Origin: Ottelia alismoides
Taxonomy: Eukaryota > Streptophyta > Magnoliopsida > Alismatales > Hydrocharitaceae
Assembly (NCBI GenBank): GCA_037367405.1
Contig: JAZKJV010002956.1
Span: forward strand, 124,001 to 188,000
Direction of reading: 5' to 3'
DNA: 64,000 bases
Position 1 is the stretch's first letter; each line of letters starts with the position of its first letter. The position numbers and the translations under genes are program-made. Below, piece after piece: positions 1 through 11,360 of the stretch. The notes under the pieces are model-generated. The model did no database searches. It saw only the letters and a list, made by a program, of their open reading frames with translations, and had not been told where the DNA came from.

Positions 1-975
1 TAATCCTCATTTTTTTGTGGATCTAGTTCCTTGTTGATTTTGTTGTTCTAGACATCGAAGTCTCCACACCTCTGCTTCATACCCCCATCATCCTTGGTTG
101 GTTGTTCCTCTGAACAACCACAGAAGTAGTGAACTACAACAATGTGAGATTACATTCAGCACCAATGACAACAAAGTATAGATAGAGATCATACCTGAAC
201 TAAAACCAACATAGGTTGCATTTGAGATGAGTGTGCTTGCACCAAAACTCCTTGAAGACTGTGATTTTGTTGCGGAGATTCAAAATACAAACCCATTCAT
301 GGATGACGTTGCGACCTGCAAATTCCTCTTCCATAGGAAGGAGCGGAGAAAGCAGTTGAATTCCCCATTATCGATGATGATGAGATCTTTGCTGATGCGC
401 TTCATGAATTCTTTGTGGCCTCCTGAGCCTCAAAGACCAAGAGTATATTATTGAGGACTTCTATAATCACAAGGATATCATTAAAAAATTTATGAATCAT
501 TGAATGAATACACTAAGCTAACAATGGTGGACAACGAACTAATGAAAGAGCCATCATCGGCAGTGATCACTAAAGTCACCACCGAAGTAGCTCCCACTCT
601 TCTAGAGCTGAAACTTCTTTCATCGAACATGAAGTACACTTTCATTGCGAGAGAACCAAACATGTATCTGGTTATAATTAATGCTCTTTTGACTAAAGAC
701 CAAGACTCTCATCTGATTGAGATTCTTGAACAAAACCACAAGGTAATAAACTAGAAAATATCAGATCTCCATGGGATCAATATATCATTTGGCTCGCATC
801 ACCTCTACCTCAAAGATGGTAGTAGGCCCTCTGAATTCTTGAGAACAATGAATCCAAACATCAGGGGGTTGTTATGAAAGAAAGTTGTAAATGGTGTGAT
901 ATGAGATTCATATATCCAAACTCCAACAGTAAATGGGTGTGTCCCCTACACATAGTGCCTAAGATGTCTGGGATC
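1..975 (+). pseudogene. Ty3/gypsy (Athila-like) pol fragment H: protease C-terminus to start of RT
   Basis: Broken polyprotein piece. In frame near 40-110 one reads DFVVLDIE followed by TPIILGWLFL, the C-terminal half of a retropepsin (family consensus ends IILGRPFL). Around 555-754 there is the usual spacer just before reverse transcriptase, with LKLLSSNMKYTF and LIEILEQNHK. Near 938-975 the RT N-terminus begins with WVCPLHIVPK. Frames change several times, so no product is possible. The fragment stops abruptly at 975, where a copia LTR begins. The same protease motif occurs in element B on the other strand, so H and B belong to one family. Assignment to gypsy is firm; the Athila lineage is inferred from the better preserved copies. 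Confidence 0.8.
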
Positions 976-2984
976 TAAAGGATATGGAAAAATCCTAAAG
1001 CGTGTCACGGAAGTGTGAGGATCACATCGAATGCGATCGGGAGCGACTAGTCGTACTAGTCGCTCCGGGCAGCAGAATTTTAAAAAATTTAGAATGATGA
1101 AACCACATTATCTAAGAACACTTCTTAGATCATTTCATGTAAACCACAATAGGTGTTAAGGTTATCTCTTGAAGAGTAATTGTGATTACGTCTCAAACCA
1201 GGAGACATCTTCTCTCAAGTCCAATCCAACGAGGAGACGCTTGCGAGCGCGTTGATGAGACATGTGCTCCTTACAGTCCATGTTGATGACCCAAGCGACG
1301 AATATCCTGATCTTGTCACACGAGATCCAACATCTTCTTCATGAGCCTGGCGCACCGAAGGAGACGGAGATCAACGAGTAGATGATCAGGCCGCAGAACG
1401 ACAATGCTGCGGTGGTGACGACTCTCACAATGGCTCCATGATGGACGTTCATTATGAGAGAGAGAGGCTTCGAGTGTGGAGAAATAGAGAGGGAGAGAGA
1501 GCATTCGTTATTGAGTATTTCGAAGCGCAAGGGTGCCTCTTCTTATATAGGGTTTTGGGAGTCAATAGATCCCAATCCTTGGACATCACACAATGGAGGA
1601 GATTGATTTGTGTTTCTTCCAATGGCTATGATCTTGTTGTAAAACAACAACAACAACAATTAATTTAATTTAAATATATATTAATAAATCAATATGAGTT
1701 AATTTCAAATCAAAGCAATTGACTAGTCTTGGAGATAATGAGGAGACTAACGACATCTCTTAAAAAAAGGGGACGACCACCATCATCTCATGAGATCTCA
1801 TTATCTCATGATATATATCCAAGATTCACAACAACAATTGTTGAAAATTATTTCAAAAAAATAATTCATAATTGTCTTGTAAATTTTTTGATCATCACAT
1901 TCACATCCCCAAAAATCTGTAATTTATATTCTCAATTAATTCCAATGAGAATCTAATTCACATCAATAATTAATCAACAAATATAAATCACAAATAGCTC
2001 TCTATTATATATTATAAATCACATTTATTATATATATGATTAATATGGATAGTGATATCCACATTATTCATATCCATGATAATTAAATCGTATTTAATAT
2101 CTTGGATCTCTATTCTCATGTGCTAAAATAATATGAATCACATTCACATTATTCACATCATAATTAAATCACATTTAAATATATAAGATAACTCTCCTCA
2201 TAATATGAATCAAATTCATATTATTTATGATAATTAAATAACATTTCATTATCAATTTTCTTAATGCTCGGATACACATATCAACAATGTAATTATCCTT
2301 GAACTCTTTCATCGATAATGCACTTTTTATGTGGATACATGGAGATAAGGAGGGGCGATTGTCTGTTCCACTTGTAGTGACTTGGATATTGAGATCAAAT
2401 CTCAAATTCATATCTTACAAACCTACCATAAATATTTGATTAATCAAAGCTGTATATATAATATTCTCATTGCATCTGAATCTCATTTAGATCAATGTCC
2501 AACATTTGGACTAAGATTAGATCACTTCTTTACGAGAGGAATCAGTAAAATCCATACTTGTTTCATCACTCCATCGGAATGGAAGCGTCATGATTATACA
2601 GTCGTTTATGATCACATCCCCCTCAGGTATTCCCAATACCTGTACATGCTGCATACCAGAAGACTAAGAACAAACCTAAAGTATTAGATCTTTTTTTCAC
2701 TATATACTTCAACGTTTTATCATTATGTTTTTTCATTCGATCATTGAAAGTGGGTATCGATAATATACATTCCAATAGCATATATCATACCTAGGTGATG
2801 ATCATATGCTTTCCAAAAGTATATATCAAACCTACAAATTTGATCAAGCTTCCTAAGAGAGACGACTGTGCACAGAATTTGATTCTTCCCAATATCTCAT
2901 GAGTACGCTCATGTCTTTCGATTCAGTAATTGAACATGTATGTTCCCTTTGAGATATCATATTAATCCTTTGCCCTTGCATGCA
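976..2984 (-). repeat. Ty1/copia LTR, minus strand, missing its 5' part
   Basis: Homologous on the minus strand to the complete LTRs at 29401-31933 and 54508-56955. The LTR 3' terminus lies at 976 (complement of ATATCCTTTA, consensus ATATCCTTCA). About 2.0 kb of the roughly 2.45 kb unit is present; the first 450-550 bp of the LTR is lost where it meets the gypsy LTR at about 2984-2993. It carries the same landmarks as the other copies: the ACTAGTCG region near 1050, a TATA-like box, and the beginning of the leader. No primer-binding site lies beside it, so it is a solo or remnant LTR. Left flank is gypsy pol fragment H. No target-site duplication can be tested because one end is missing. Confidence 0.85.
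1542..1549 (-). promoter_or_regulatory. TATA-like box of copia LTR
   Basis: TATATAAG on the minus strand, at the same LTR position as TATAAATA (29975-29982) and TATAAAAG (56473-56480) in other copies, followed downstream by a GA/CT-rich transcribed leader. Position conservation supports the U3/R boundary of this family. Probably inactive. Confidence 0.5.
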
Positions 2985-2992
2985 TGACGAGT

Positions 2993-5900
2993 CCGAGATT
3001 GCACAATTAAAAATATGTAATGTATTATCGAGCATTAAAATATGTCATTTCGTTGTAGGCAACAATCGGAATCGGTCAAGAAATAACCACAATTATTTAG
3101 TCAATTTTTAATCGCATGGTTTTATGTTTATTTTACTTGGGCAAGTCCCAAGGTCGAACACAAGGAGGCAAAGAAATAACCTAGAATTATGTCTATCAAT
3201 GTTCATGCATGGTTTTCGAGGCGGACTTTTTTTAGAAGTTTTAATGCAATTAAAGATGCAAAATGCAATTCTGGCCTATTTTAGGGACTAAATTGTAAAA
3301 GTTTATCAAATGATATTTGAAAAATCCGAAACTTAGCCAAGGTAAAAATAAGGATGAAATCAATGCACTATAATTTTTTGGATGCAAAATAAATTTTTTT
3401 ATGAATTTTTAAATGCAAACAAAATGAATTTCAATATTTAATTACAATAAATATTAAACTAATTGTTTTCAATGGATAAAATTATCCAAGATCTATCACT
3501 AAGTGATGAATCTCAAAAAAATCCTAAACCTCGAAAATGTGAGATTCAATACCTATTAAAAATCAAACATGGGAATATGCAAAACGATTTTTACAAGGCA
3601 AACCTTGCATGCAAATGCAATTTTTTGGAAACAATGTTAACCACAATTAAATCTACAATCCTAATTTTTCGAGAATTTTTAGAGCAACGGTTAATTAATA
3701 ACAAATTTTAGAGCAAAAGATGGGTAAAATATGCAAATTTCCACAAAATAATTAATTAGTAATTAACCATTGAGCACAAAAATGTCCACAATATACCAAG
3801 ATGTGGAGAATTAAATGCGGAACAAAATGCAAAGTTTTGATAAATAGAAATATGCAATGTAGCTATCTAAAACAAATGGGAAAGACATGAGTATTTCTTG
3901 AATGATTAAATAATGATAAAGAAAACAAATGCAGTAAGGACTATTGTGCAATTACTGAGAGTTCTAGGGGGAGAAACTGCAAAATTTCCAAGGGGTTACG
4001 TGCGGGGCTCGTGACCCTTGGTCGACGGCGACAGATGCATGAATATGGAGACTTCTAGGGGCGTCCTTGAAAATTTCCTAGGAGGTCACGTCAAATGCAT
4101 GTGACGTTGGGCTCTCTAGATTGAACTGCAATATGAGAAGTCACTAGGGGCCCTTCTGCAATTCATCACGCAGATCATGTTTCGCGTACATGCAATAGCA
4201 GGTTCAGAGAGAGGATTGGCACATACCTCCACGTGTAGGTGCTACGAGCCTTGGCCTTGGTCCGGAGCTCTGGTCCAGATTTGAAGCTTGTGATCAATCT
4301 GAGTCGTTGATGAATGTTGATCCTATGACTGAAGCTTTGGCTTGTCTGGACGGTCGGATGCTCGATCCTGGTTGATCAGATGGCGGTGGGTGGCCGACAC
4401 ACGACTGACGGGCGTCGATGGAGAGGTGGAGTGGCACGGCATTGACCAACAACGAGCCCTATGTAGGTTGCCGATGTCGGGCATAGTGGCAATGACTCTT
4501 GTGGGCCTCTGACGATGGTCGGAGTCGGTAGAGTAGACCAACGAAATGGTGGCTGGAGCTCGATGATTGAGCCTTGTTGAAGACAAAGGTGATTCGATCG
4601 GTTGATGATGGAGGTGCTTTGATTGATCGATGATGGAGCGAGTTCTCGACGGAGCAAAGAGTGGAGATTCGAAGTGGCGAGGGGTGGTTTGATCGATATG
4701 GAAGTGAAGCGGAGGAAGAAGGGTACCTGTATCTCGACGGCTAATACCAAAGCGAAGCAGCGACCTGAATCATTATTGTGACAAGGCTGAAAGTACTGGA
4801 ACACACCGTGGAAGGGGGGTGGCCGGTCTGTCACTCCGGAGCGAAGCTTGAAGTCAAATAGAGGATGATCTGCGAGGTCACGATGGAGGTTCTTAAATAA
4901 TGTCTAGGGCTTTAGCCGGCTATGGAAGGTTGGATTTGTCGGAACGAAGAGGGAAGGCGGTGGAGATTTGACTTGAAATTGGTGATGATTGGAATGGATT
5001 TGACGAGGGGAGAAGGTCGGAGAGAATCACGGGACGACGGAGATGTGGAGGATCGCGGGCAGAGCATTTTGGGAAAGGTGCGGATTAGGGAAGATGATCT
5101 TGGGACCATCCAATCAATCGAGATCGGAGGGACCTCCATGAGCCACGTGGGGGCCGGGTGAGGAGCAGCACGTGTGTAGAGCGTTCCTGGGAGGCACGTG
5201 ATACGCATGTGCGAGGGCTTTTAAATTTTTTTTTATAAAATCGAATAAATAAAAATCTTAAAAATGCCACATGTCAGCGCCAACAAATTCAGAAAATAAA
5301 ACTTTGAAAAATTCAAAATAAATAGCAAATGGCCTCGGATCGAAAAAGTTTCTTCACAAAAATTGCTCGGCTCGATGATATCTACAACTTTCATAAAAAA
5401 CATCAGAACCAAAATCGATCAATTGCACAAATTGATATTTTTGGGGTATCCCATGTACATAGAATACCTTGATTTTCAGGTTTTATAAATATTTTGTCAT
5501 TTTTAAACAAGATAAAATTCCGGAAAAATATTGTAAAAACAAAGATAAATATTTTCATATTAATTTATTTTTTTGATTTTCTTATTAATTAAGAAAAATA
5601 AGAAATAAAATAAGAGTTGAAAAAGACAACTTTTGTACAGAAAGTTAGTGAAGACTTGGACTCAATTTGTTTCTTTGATTTCAATCTCAGTTTGGATTTG
5701 GATTTTTATGTATTTTAATAAAACTGATATCACATAAGACAAATAAAAAGAATTAAAATAAAATAGGTTAATTATATACATAAAATATTAGGTCAAAAAT
5801 AGTTAAAATACAAAATGTACAAAAGAGGCCCAAAACCCAACTCTCACATATGAGCTCCGATTCAATTGAACTTCGTCTTGTTTTGAAGGTAATTGAATGT

Positions 5901-6313
5901 AAATTAGTTCAAAAGTGAGTAGGATCAAAATGGACACTGGATGAGGATGATATAAGGGTTTTAGTCGGTGAGTCCTAGAACTAAGGTTTGGGTTTTTGGT
6001 CAACTTATTTGGGTTAATGATTTTTTTGTATTATACATTTATTCTTGTTACTGATATGTACACAGTGGAGGTGGTTTTGGGTCATTCGGATTTAGCATGA
6101 ATTTGTTAAAAAATAGGGAAATTACGTTATTTACAAGTCAATTTTGGCTGGTATTTTTGGCTTCTTATTTTGTGCAGAAATGAATGATAAATGCAATTCT
6201 TATTAAAACAAGCATGAATGCTAATTATGACTAATAAATGAAGAAATTCCAATGATTTTGAGGGATTTGAGCTTAATTTGTGAGATTTAGAGTGATGAAT
6301 TAGAGATTCATCA
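2993..6313 (-). repeat. Ty3/gypsy 3' LTR of element A
   Basis: Inverted copy of the LTR at 45413-48731 and almost the same length (about 3.32 kb). The start on the minus strand is TGATGAATC at 6313, right after the PPT region; the end, near 2993, aligns with the AATCTCCA end of the plus copy. Order from the LTR start: AT-rich part, a conserved palindromic block (5443-5468), a GC-rich island (about 3950-5220), AT-rich tail, then a conserved end block near 3130-3165 that recurs at 20420, 23475, 26380, 43610 and 48540. Open frames inside the GC-rich island (for example 4376-4834 minus) show no domain and I treat them as chance. The LTR end abuts a broken copia LTR. Confidence 0.8.
5443..5468. 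promoter_or_regulatory. Conserved palindromic block in gypsy LTR
   Basis: A 26-bp stretch identical between LTR A and the inverted LTR at 46247-46272, although the flanks have diverged. Its centre is the palindrome ATGTACAT and the outer ends GGTAT / ATACC form an inverted pair. A cis-regulatory site or an RNA hairpin is possible; no function is known to me. Confidence 0.35.
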
Positions 6314-6349
6314 TCCCAGTGTACTTAAACCATGTCGTCCATGAGCATC
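6314..6349 (-). other. Polypurine tract region of element A
   Basis: Directly upstream of the LTR start on the minus strand one reads GGACGACATGG, then TTTAAG, then a weak purine run ending CTGGGA. The same order, with a better G-run (AAGAATAGGGGGAGA), is seen next to LTR F at 25816-25850. A GGACGA-type motif followed by a G-rich purine run is, to my knowledge, usual before the 3' LTR in plant gypsy elements. The tract here is eroded. Confidence 0.55.
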
Positions 6350-7966
6350 AAAAAGAAATGCCATGAGGTGAAATGAGAATGGGTTCCATACCAAGACCAC
6401 GAGTTGAAGGTTAAAATGAAACTAGACTCGACCTTTGGATTATTAGTTTGGCTGAGCTTCTGTGAGACTTAGAATTTTAAAGTCAACAACCTTCAAGTTC
6501 TACACATCATTGGCACAATTTCAGCTCAAAAGTCTCTTAGATCAATCCTCTTCACAAAGAATACCCTATGAACATTGAACAATCGACTCATGTGTGTGAG
6601 AGGTTTTAGCTATTCCCATCCAGAATGCCGGACTACCATACAAACCTTCTCTCCACTAACTCATCCTCGAGGAGTCAGGTATTTCCTTTTAAGGTCTGTC
6701 GCATTGTGTTTACAATCGAAATGGGGAGAGAAGTTAGGAGAAGGAGAAAATAACCGGAGGGTGATCAGTGTAGTCACCTCTCCTTGTGAAGCAGGCCAGT
6801 GTAGCCGAGTCTCCACCAAGATCTGTAGGTTTTCTTGAAGCCTGGAACTTTTTGGTCAGGTATTTATTTGGTAGAGTGCTTCTTTTTATTTGGATTTTTG
6901 GTGGTTCTGCTTGGATCTTATTGTGCCCCTACGGATATAGAATCTTTTTTTTCTGTACATCTTTTGGTTTTTTAGAAAAAAAAAGTGTTCCCAGCTATCC
7001 ATCCCTTTTCCGAAGATTTATTTCAACCCGTACTCTGGTCTTTAGATTTCCACGCTACTAGAAAAGAAACTCACACAGTCTTCCAACACCCTGTATGAGT
7101 TGAGCTATGTGCATAGTGCGAGAGTACAAATTAATTCCTTATTCCAGAGTTGTACCCAGAATAAAGAGACCAGGTTGGACACTAAGAGTCAAATGTTGCA
7201 CATTGTCATGTTGAACTCGAAGAATTAAGTAAAAGATCTGAAGCTTTTAAAATCCTATTACTCGGTGAAGTTTCTTTGAAAATTAAGTGGGTTAAGGTCA
7301 AGTCCAGACCACTCTCGGTTTCAGCTCATAACTCGGTTCAGAACCTAATGACTTTTCACAGATGCAAATGAATGTAATGATGGATGAAGTGCATGTGTGT
7401 AAAATGTAGACACAAGTTTTTTTTGGTTTTTTTTGCAAGGGATTTTTTTCTGAAAAGCTTTTTTAATGGAACAATGAATAATAAGCATTTTTTTCAAAAA
7501 TTATTGGTCGGACACAATCAATGTTAGTCGCAAAACTATTTTTTTCAAGTTAGTTTTTTTCGTTTTCATAAGTTAGTTACCCACCCCATAAATACATATA
7601 GACTTACGCGAAAGTACGAGATATGGGTAAAATATATAATCAGTATATATACATACCCCCCTATAGTTAGCGAGTGCTGTGTCCTTAGAGCACAAGAAGC
7701 GTAAAGAAGACATAACTCGGGCTAAGTGCAAGAGAGTGAAAAAGGAAGAGAAGAAGACATATTGGTACGCCCCCCTATTCTTACTATGTGAACAATCTAA
7801 GTATATATGAAAAGTGAAAGTGAGGTGGTCGGGATATTTGAATGAGGAGAGTATATACAGATAAATGTCAGTTCCCCCTATACTTAGGCTCTTGAATAGT
7901 GATCGTTTGATGGGAAGGATGATATATACATATGGCATTCGTTCCCCCCTATACTTAGGCCTTGGC
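6350..7966 (-). other. 3' UTR of gypsy element A
   Basis: Non-coding stretch of about 1.6 kb between the integrase end and the PPT. It aligns in inverted orientation with 53386-54507 of element E, for example the block near 6400-6480 with 54400-54480 and the block near 7560-7660 with 53385-53460. No gene is seen; short frames at 6575-7061 are chance. Its upstream end holds the tandem hairpin and G-run modules listed separately. Confidence 0.65.
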
Positions 7967-7975
7967 CTAAGTAGA
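7650..7975 (-). repeat. Tandem hairpin + G-run modules, element A
   Basis: Four G-runs on the minus strand (C-runs at 7656-7661, 7770-7775, 7874-7878 and 7944-7949), spaced 113, 104 and 70 bp, each preceded in element sense by CTAAGTATA or a close variant. The last one carries a perfect 10-bp inverted repeat, TACTTAGGCC / GGCCTAAGTA with a 2-nt loop, at 7952-7973. Related modules occur in elements B, E and J. Confidence 0.75.
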
Positions 7976-9350
7976 GGACGAAGTTGTACAAGGAGATCGA
8001 CGAGGTCGGTAGGAGGAATGATATGATGAATCTTCATTCTGATCGCTCTGCGTGAAGTAGATGACCTCAACTTGATCTGTCTCCTCTTTGGATGATTCTA
8101 TATATGGCTTCAGCAATTGTCCATTCACTGAGAAAGGTTGTGCATCATCTTTGAGTTCATCAATATCCACACTTCTATTGGTATGCACATCGATGACAAT
8201 GTAGGGAACCGTCCATTTTGATTTGAGTTTCCCGTGAAAAATCTTCAACCGAGCATTAAACAACCACACTTTCTTCCAAGGATCAAAGGTTTTATCTCGA
8301 ATGTGTCTATCATGCCATCTGTTGACCTTGTCCTTAAAGATCACACTATTTTCATATGCTCGGTTTCATATTTCAATTAGGTCATTCATATTTAAGTCTT
8401 GGCATAATTTCCCAAGATGACAACTCCAATCAAGCTTTTTGACAATTATGATTTGTGAATTAACACTGTGGGTTGATGATATGGCTTACCATAGATCGTC
8501 CTAAAAGGTGAAGTACTGAGTGGAGTCTCGTAAGCTGTCCTATAGGCCCACAAAAGCTAGTCCAACATTTTCGACCAGTTCTTCCTATCGGGACGAACCA
8601 ACTTTTGAAGAATACCCTTCACCTCTCTATTAGAAACTCTGCATATCATTAGATAGTGGGTGATATGTATTTGCTATTCTATGCTCAAATTTATATTCCT
8701 TTGCCAAAGATCTCATTTCCTTGTTCACAAAGTGGCTACCTCCATCTGAAATCAGGACTTTTGGTACCCCGAACCTTGCAAAGATATTATCCTTGATAAA
8801 CTTACAGACGATTTTGGTATCTGCCGTTTGATTGGAATAGCCTCTACTCATCTCGATAAATAATCAATCGCTAACAAGATGTACTCAAATCCATTGCTAT
8901 TGGGGAGGGACCAATAAAATCAATCCCCCATGCATCGAAAATATCACAGAAAGTCATTGTTTGCATGGACATTTCATCTCTATAAACAACAGTCCCTCCC
9001 ATTCTTTGACAAATCGGGCATGACTATACAAAATCATTAGCATCTCGAAATAAGGTCTGCCAGTAAAATCCACATTGGAGTACCTTGTGCGCGGTTCTCT
9101 TTCCAGAATGGTGTCCTCCAACCTCAAGATAATGACAATGTGCGAGGACACTCTGGTATTACTCTTGAAGAATACATCTTCGCCAGACGTAATCTGGTCC
9201 TTCATGGAAAAGGAAAGGATCATCCTAATGGTATTTTCTCGTATCCGATTTTAGTCAGTCAATCATTGTCTTGGTCCAACCAAAGGGATCCTTCTTGGAG
9301 ACAAGATAGTTCACGATGCTGGAACACCATGGGATTGAATCAGTAACGCA
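7967..9350 (-). pseudogene. Ty3/gypsy integrase of element A
   Basis: Integrase inserts the cDNA copy into the genome. On the minus strand the catalytic core is recognisable: WGIDFIGP with the first Asp near 8920, ISDGGSHF with the second near 8750, and NREVKGILQKL with the Glu near 8610. Then come WAYRTAYETPLS near 8530 and, in the frame 8344-7967, the C-terminal part with KVNRWHDRHIRD, KLKSKWTVPYIV and FSVNGQLLKPY, as in Athila-type integrases. Frameshifts and stops separate these blocks, so no protein is made. It lies downstream of RNase H as normal for gypsy and is followed by the 3' UTR. Confidence 0.8.
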
Positions 9351-9990
9351 AACTAATTTGACTGGAAAAGTCTCTTTAATTGGTCTAGTGTCAGGATAAT
9401 CGTTTTACATTATTCGGGAAAGGTGATCAGCAACAACATTCTTTATTCCAAGTTTATCCTTGATCTCCAAATTAAATTCTTGGATTAATATGATCCATCT
9501 CAAAAGTCATGCTTCAGCATCCTTCTTATCATAAAATATCTTATTGCCGTATGATCAGTGAAAATTGTCACCTTGGAGCCCAATATGTATGATCTGAATT
9601 TTTCAAGGGCCCAAAATACCGCGAGCATTTCCTTTTCAGTTATTGTAAAATTTCTCTATGCAGGATCCAACACTTTGCTCACGTGGTGAATCACAAAGGA
9701 ATTCCATCTCATCTTTATCAAGCACAACTCCGATAGCTAAATCTAATGCATCAGTCATGATCTCAAAGGAAAGAGACCAGTCGGGAGCTTGTAATAATGG
9801 TGATTCACATATTTTCTTTTTCAGGAGCTCGAAGGCCTCTAGACACTTGTGATTCACAATAAACTCGATGTCTTTTTCTAAGAGCTCAATCAGTGGGCGG
9901 GAGATCTTTGAAAAATCAGGGATAAACCTTCGATAAAATCCAACATGCCCTAGGAAAGACCTCACTGACTTGATGTTGGTTGGTGGATCA
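9351..9990 (-). pseudogene. Ty3/gypsy RNase H of element A
   Basis: Minus-strand continuation of RT. One reads VRSFLGHVGFYRRFIPDF (connection domain, near 9970-9910), then the start of RNase H with APDWSLSFEIMTDALD near 9800, FTITEKEMLAVFWALE near 9630, ILGSKVTIFTDHTAI near 9560 and NVVADHLSRI near 9420. A frameshift near 9990 separates it from RT and another lies near 9540. The stop at 9507-9509 sits in A-E-A-stop-L-L-R-W, where the family normally has Arg, so CGA to TGA is likely. Confidence 0.8.
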
Positions 9991-10960
9991 GGTTCTTGAT
10001 CACATCCACCTTGGCAGGGTAGACCTCCATTCCCTTTTTGGATATGACATGCCCTAACATGATACCCTCTGTCACCATAAAGTGACTTTTCTCGCAGGAG
10101 TGTACCAAATTAACCTCTCTGCATCTCCGGAGGAGTCGGTCCAAGTGCGCTAAACATGTATCAAATGAATCACCATGGACCGAGAAGTCATCCATGAAGA
10201 CATCCAGGAAATCACCAATCATTCCGGCAAATGCGGCAATCATGCACCGCTGAAATGTTTCTGGGACATTACAAAGCCCGAATGGCACGCACTTGAATGC
10301 ACAAGTGCCGAAAGGACATGTAAATGTGGTCTTTACTTGTTCCTTGAGAGCGATGGCTACTTGTTTGTAGCCAGAGTACCCATCAAGAAAACAAAAGAAT
10401 GCTTTCCCTGCAAGTCTCTCCAAGATTTAATCAATAAATGGCAATGTAACGTAATCTTTCTTTGTCGCATCATTCATGCGCCTGTAATCGACACAGACGC
10501 GCCATGACGTGGGTACTCGGGTCGCGATATCTACCCCCTCCTCGTTGTTGACCATCAGGATTCCTGTCTTCTTCGAGATGACATGAAGGGGGGCCACCCA
10601 CTTGGACTCAGAAATGTGGTATATAAATCCTGCTCTACAGCATTTCTCTATCTCTTTCTTAACAACTTCCCGATGATTGGGGTTTAATCTTCTCTGAAAT
10701 TCATGGGATGAACTTACGTTATCCTCAACATAAATTTGGTGCGAGGAGAGAGGGGGATTGATTCCTACGAGATCCAACACAGTCCAACCGATGGCTTTTT
10801 GATTTCGCTCAAGGACTTCGAGTAATCTAGATTCCTGATCGATGGTCAATGATGAGCTAATGATCACAAGAAATTTCTCTTTGGGTCCATAAGAAATGCA
10901 TACTTGAGTGTGGGAGGAAGTGGTTTCAGTTCTGGCTAATATGAATCACTAATTAAGTCT
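9991..10960 (-). pseudogene. Ty3/gypsy reverse transcriptase of element A
   Basis: The best preserved RT in the window. Minus-strand frame 10867-9962 carries, in order, the pre-RT spacer (LEVLERNQKAIGW), RT motif start near 10600 (SKWVAPLHVISKKTG), WRVCVDYRRMNDATKK near 10470, LAGKAFFCFLDGYSGY near 10400, FGLCNVPETFQRCM, the catalytic box VFMDDFSVHG near 10185 and GIMLGHVISKKGMEV near 10050. The FMDD box, rather than YVDD, fits the Athila/Tat side of gypsy. One stop at 10427-10429 falls where the family has Gln (FID-stop-ILERL), consistent with CAA to TAA. Upstream sequence to about 10960 (ELKPLPPTLKYAFL) continues the spacer in a shifted frame. Confidence 0.85.
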
Positions 10961-11360
10961 GGCTGAATGACTTTTGAATCTGGCTCCGTGTTAGTTGGCG
11001 GGGAATCATTCTATGATGTGCTAGCTACCAATTATGAAGAGAGGTGAGTCGGATCCCAGAAGTAGTGCGGTAATTCATCCAAAGCCACGTCTCACTCATC
11101 GGTGATAATTCTTGATTATCTTGAAGAAGATGGGACTGACAAATCCGAAAGGATTTCTAAGTCATCAAGGTTATAGGTATATGATCGTTCTATATGTGGT
11201 CCTCAAGGATTTCTATGTGGTCCTCATGCTCCCGTGATGCACTTAAGGATCTTCCTATATCCTTCATCATCATTTTTCTTGATGCATGACTTTTCCATCC
11301 TCTCGTAGTATTCTAACACTTATGCTTTGAAGGAAATTGGAATCCATGTGTAGATGATCT
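10961..11360 (-). pseudogene. Protease-RT spacer of element A, with an embedded LTR scrap
   Basis: Minus-strand readable pieces such as YYERMEKSCIKK near 11300 and LDELPHYFWDPTHLSS near 11060 look like decayed polyprotein linker, but match no named domain. Split by the copia LTR scrap at 11205-11266. The element A gag and protease are not seen further right. Confidence 0.4.
11205..11266 (+). repeat. 62-bp copia LTR 3'-terminal scrap
   Basis: Matches the last about 60 bp of the copia LTR in plus orientation: ATGTGGTCCTCATGCTCCC, then GATGCACTTAAGGAT, ending TATATCCTTCA at 11266. Compare the minus copy at 35729-35790. It is not followed by a PBS, and the rest of the LTR is missing. It is a remnant of an insertion into the gypsy pol spacer after a large deletion. 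Confidence 0.65.

Noticed and set aside
1643..1660. (CAA)n microsatellite
   Set aside because: Only about six units within the copia LTR; trivial.
4376..4834. 152-codon minus-strand frame in LTR A
   Set aside because: Lies in the GC-rich LTR island, where stops are rare by chance. The corresponding part of LTR E has no matching protein that I can see.
7653..7653. LTR start of gypsy A at TGTATATATACTG right after the G-run (and likewise 53386 in E)
   Set aside because: It looks like PPT followed by TG, but LTR copies without a 3' UTR (E 5' LTR; C and F apart from short stumps) do not contain this segment at their start. A better PPT lies about 1.3 kb further, next to TGATGAATC, and gives equal LTR lengths for A and E.
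7573..8070. 165-codon minus frame over the hairpin modules
   Set aside because: Overlaps the real integrase C-terminal frame (7967-8344) in another register and encodes the repeated 3' UTR modules. It is low-complexity and aromatic-rich.
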